This document shows positions 5,957 to 7,832 of a stretch of 7,832 bases of DNA, in pieces. Within the stretch, counting starts at the first letter, position 1, and each line of letters begins with the position of its first letter. The DNA is taken from positions 1 to 7,832 of the forward strand of contig JALSIL010000580.1 in NCBI GenBank assembly GCA_026990095.1, in the 5' to 3' direction. Under the pieces are notes generated by a model. The model was not told where the DNA came from and searched no databases. It saw only the letters and a program-made list of their open reading frames with translations. This DNA comes from Lysobacterales bacterium (GTDB lineage Bacteria; Pseudomonadota; Gammaproteobacteria; Xanthomonadales; Marinicellaceae). Made by a program: the position numbers and the translations under genes.

Positions 5957-6033
5957 CGGGGTATAGCGCAGCCTGGTAGCGCAACTGCTTTGGGAGCAGT
6001 GGGTCGGGAGTTCGAATCTCTCTACCCCGACCA
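5957..6033 (+). tRNA. tRNA-Pro(TGG)
   Basis: This 77-nt tRNA reads CCA and, through a modified U34, other proline codons. The acceptor CGGGGTA pairs fully with TACCCCG, with the C1-G72 pair typical of bacterial tRNA-Pro and discriminator A. The anticodon stem ACTGC/GCAGT encloses TTTGGGA with TGG at 5991-5993. The T-arm has the GGGAGTTCGAATCTC form, and CCA is encoded. Confidence 0.97.
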
Positions 6034-6081
6034 AAATTTAATAAACATTGGTTTAGTGTTTATAATATTATAACTATGTAA

Positions 6082-6158
6082 GCGCCCGTAGCTCAACTGG
6101 ATAGAGCATCGCCCTTCTAAGGCGAGGGTTGCAGGTTCGAGTCCTGCCGGGCGTGCCA
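6082..6158 (+). tRNA. tRNA-Arg(TCT)
   Basis: This 77-nt tRNA decodes AGA and AGG. The anticodon stem TCGCC/GGCGA encloses CTTCTAA with TCT at 6116-6118. The D-loop A20 used by ArgRS is present. The acceptor stem, GCGCCCG with CGGGCGT, is identical to that of tRNA-Arg(ACG) at 5628, including the G1-U72 wobble, and the D-arms differ by only a few bases. CCA is encoded. It lies 48 nt after tRNA-Pro. Confidence 0.97.
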
Positions 6159-6180
6159 GTTATAATGAGTTAAAATATAT

Positions 6181-6257
6181 GGCGGCCGTAGTTCAGTTGG
6201 TAGAGCCCAGGATTGTGATTCCTGTTGTCGCGGGTTCGAGCCCCGTCGGCCGCCCCA
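6181..6257 (+). tRNA. tRNA-His(GTG)
   Basis: This 77-nt tRNA, counted with its extra 5' G and CCA, decodes CAC/CAU. The encoded G at -1 (6181) faces C73 (6254), the identity pair required by HisRS. The acceptor GCGGCCG pairs fully with CGGCCGC. The anticodon stem CAGGA/TCCTG holds TTGTGAT with GTG at 6215-6217. CCA is encoded. The gene follows tRNA-Arg by 22 nt, as expected for one processed transcript. Confidence 0.97.
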
Positions 6258-6322
6258 TTTTAGTTTTAATGCATTTCAATACATATCAAAAATTGCCGTA
6301 TTAAGATAATTAGGCAAACCAC

Positions 6323-6407
<85 letters not shown>

Positions 6408-6441
6408 TACATACACAGATAAAAATATAGTTGGAGTAACA

Positions 6442-7749
6442 ATGCAAATCTCAATCGAGAAAACTGAAGGTTTGGAAAGAATTTTAAATGTAACCGTACC
6501 AAGTGAGACAATCGCTTCTAAAGTATCAGAAAAATTAAATGAATTAGGCAAAGAAGTTCGTATTAAAGGATTTAGACCGGGAAGAGTTCCTAAAAATATT
6601 ATTGTTAAGCGCTATGGTTCTCACGCAAGACAAGAAGTTCTTGGTGATTTAATTAACACAACTATTCAACAAGCCATAAAAGATAACGACCTAGAAATTG
6701 CTGAAAGACCAGAAGTCACAGAAGTCAAGGATCTCGATGATGGCAGTTACTCATTTACTGCAAAACTGGAAGTTATGCCTGAAATTCCTGATGTTGATTT
6801 TGCATCCATCTCCGTTTCTAAAGAAGTATCTGAGGTTTCAGAAAAAGACGTGAATGCAATGATAAAAAAATTGCAAAAACAGAAGCAAGAATGGAAAGAC
6901 TCTAAAGCGAAAATTGCAGACGGAGATTTAATCACTATTAAGTACGTCGCAAAAGATGGTGAGAGACAAATTCACCCCAAATCTGGTAAAGAAAAAATGG
7001 GCATCTTGCTTGGTGAAAGTGGTGTACCTGATGCCTTGATTAAAGCACTTGTTGGCTTGAAAAATGGTGATGCTGCAACTCATGAAATAGAGTTTCCTAA
7101 TGTATTCAATGTTAAAGAAATTGCAGGTAAAAAGGTTGCTTTTGAATTTGAAATAATTGACCATAAACGTGGGAAATTGCCAAAAGTTGATGAAGATTTT
7201 GTTAAAGAGTTTGGTGTTGAATCGGGTAAAGAAGAAGATTTAAAAGCTGAAATTAAATCAAATTTAGAAAGAGAAATGTCTAATGTGATTCTAGCCAAGT
7301 CAAAAGAAACTGTTTTGAAGGCGGTAAGAGATGCAGTTAAAGATGTGTTTATTTCAGAAAAAATGATTGAACGCGAAAGCGAAGCATTGGCTCATCAAGC
7401 GATGAATCAAGCTCAGCAAATGGGTATTGAAAACCCTCCTCACCCTGACCAAAAAGATTTTATTGAAGCTGCAAAAGAACGAATTGTAAATTCATTAATT
7501 ATCGGCAAAGTGGCTAAAGACCAAAACATTCAAGTTGATTACACAAAAGTGAGAGAAAAAGTAATTGAAATTTCTCAAACATTTGAAAATCCTCCACAAA
7601 TAATCGAGTATTACTACAAAACCCCAGAATTACTGGCTTCTATAGAAAACTCTGTACTTGAAGCTCAGGCCGTCGAATGGATTCTTTCTCAAGCTAAAGT
7701 GAAAGAAAAGAAGATTTCTTTTGATAAGATGATGAAGTCTTCCTTATAA
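6442..7749 (+). CDS. tig: Trigger factor, ribosome-associated chaperone
   Basis: This 435-aa protein (E. coli 432) is complete. Trigger factor docks at the ribosome exit tunnel through protein L23 and shields nascent chains. The ribosome-binding domain (about 1-115) has the signature GFRPGRVP at 43-50, equivalent to GFRKGKVP of E. coli. The FKBP-like peptidyl-prolyl isomerase domain lies at about 150-240. The arm/chaperone domain fills both the linker and about 245-435, including ENPPQIIEYY and the EAQAVEWILSQAKV helix. The isomerase domain looks degenerate: the E. coli IPGF loop with Phe198 reads VPDA (195-198), and the aromatic region around E. coli 168-177 reads DGERQIHPKS. The GGAG at 6433-6436 lies five bases before the ATG. 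The gene probably shares the upstream tRNA transcript. clpP follows after 24 bp, as in most gammaproteobacteria. Confidence 0.98.
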   Translation: MQISIEKTEGLERILNVTVPSETIASKVSEKLNELGKEVRIKGFRPGRVPKNIIVKRYGSHARQEVLGDLINTTIQQAIKDNDLEIAERPEVTEVKDLDDGSYSFTAKLEVMPEIPDVDFASISVSKEVSEVSEKDVNAMIKKLQKQKQEWKDSKAKIADGDLITIKYVAKDGERQIHPKSGKEKMGILLGESGVPDALIKALVGLKNGDAATHEIEFPNVFNVKEIAGKKVAFEFEIIDHKRGKLPKVDEDFVKEFGVESGKEEDLKAEIKSNLEREMSNVILAKSKETVLKAVRDAVKDVFISEKMIERESEALAHQAMNQAQQMGIENPPHPDQKDFIEAAKERIVNSLIIGKVAKDQNIQVDYTKVREKVIEISQTFENPPQIIEYYYKTPELLASIENSVLEAQAVEWILSQAKVKEKKISFDKMMKSSL

Positions 7750-7773
7750 TACCAAAATATTTGAGATAAAAAC

Positions 7774-7832
7774 ATGTCACCTATTGAAGAAATGATGAAT
7801 TTAGTGCCGATGGTTGTTGAAAAAACAGCTCG
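7774..7832 (+). CDS. clpP: ATP-dependent Clp protease proteolytic subunit (start only)
   Basis: The last 59 bases hold an ATG and 18 more complete codons before the window ends. The translated segment contains LVPMVVEKTAR, closely matching the conserved ClpP N-terminus LVPMVIEQTSRG of E. coli, which lines the axial pore of the protease. Catalytic Ser, His and Asp lie outside the window. The location 24 bp after tig is the classical tig-clpP arrangement, usually followed by clpX. A GAGA at 7763-7766 is a weak ribosome site. The assignment rests on the short match plus context. Confidence 0.9.
   Translation, partial: MSPIEEMMNLVPMVVEKTA

Noticed and set aside
6041..6073. Palindromes ATAAACA/TGTTTAT and TTATAATATTATAA, and a TTAATA-17-TATAAT promoter match between tRNA-Pro and tRNA-Arg
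   Set aside because: The spacer is almost pure A and T, so such matches are expected by chance. No T-run or GC-rich discriminator supports a terminator or promoter here.

Overview
The window is an AT-rich, densely coded stretch of a bacterial chromosome. Gene content and order point to a gammaproteobacterium: alaS, csrA, tRNA-Ser(GCT), tRNA-Arg(ACG) is the order found in Escherichia coli and, with lysC added, in Pseudomonas. A tRNA-Pro/Arg/His/Leu block directly before tig-clpP is a Pseudomonas-like arrangement. A low-GC lineage such as the sulfur-oxidising SUP05/Thioglobus group and related symbionts would fit, but that is an inference and not shown by the sequence.

Layout, all genes on the + strand. 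(1) 1-1625: the 3' part of msrQ (haem membrane subunit of the periplasmic methionine sulfoxide reductase), overlapping a ThrE-type threonine/serine exporter by ATGA. (2) 1626-2188: an accessory patch. A 159-bp MITE-like element with perfect 18-bp terminal inverted repeats and a 5-bp target duplication sits right against the ribosome binding site of an 84-codon gene for a small secreted protein of unknown function, which ends in a clear terminator. (3) 2271-5231: alaS (872 aa), then csrA (69 aa) with a leader carrying several GGA motifs. (4) 5232-6407: six tRNA genes (Ser-GCT, Arg-ACG, Pro-TGG, Arg-TCT, His-GTG, Leu-TAG), with sigma70-like promoters upstream of Ser, Arg(ACG) and Pro and a long bulged hairpin plus T-run separating the first two tRNAs from the last four. 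(5) 6442-7832: tig (trigger factor), only 34 nt after tRNA-Leu, and the first 19 codons of clpP.

Most of the window is translation and protein-quality machinery: aminoacylation of tRNA-Ala, tRNA supply, the ribosome-bound chaperone, the ClpP protease and the global post-transcriptional regulator CsrA. I do not see a multi-gene undescribed system. The points most worth a second look are the MITE placed in the 5' leader of the small secreted-protein gene, a trigger factor whose peptidyl-prolyl isomerase active site looks degenerate, the probable tRNA-tig co-transcript, the structured intergenic regions around the tRNAs, and a shared G1-U72 acceptor pair in both tRNA-Arg genes.
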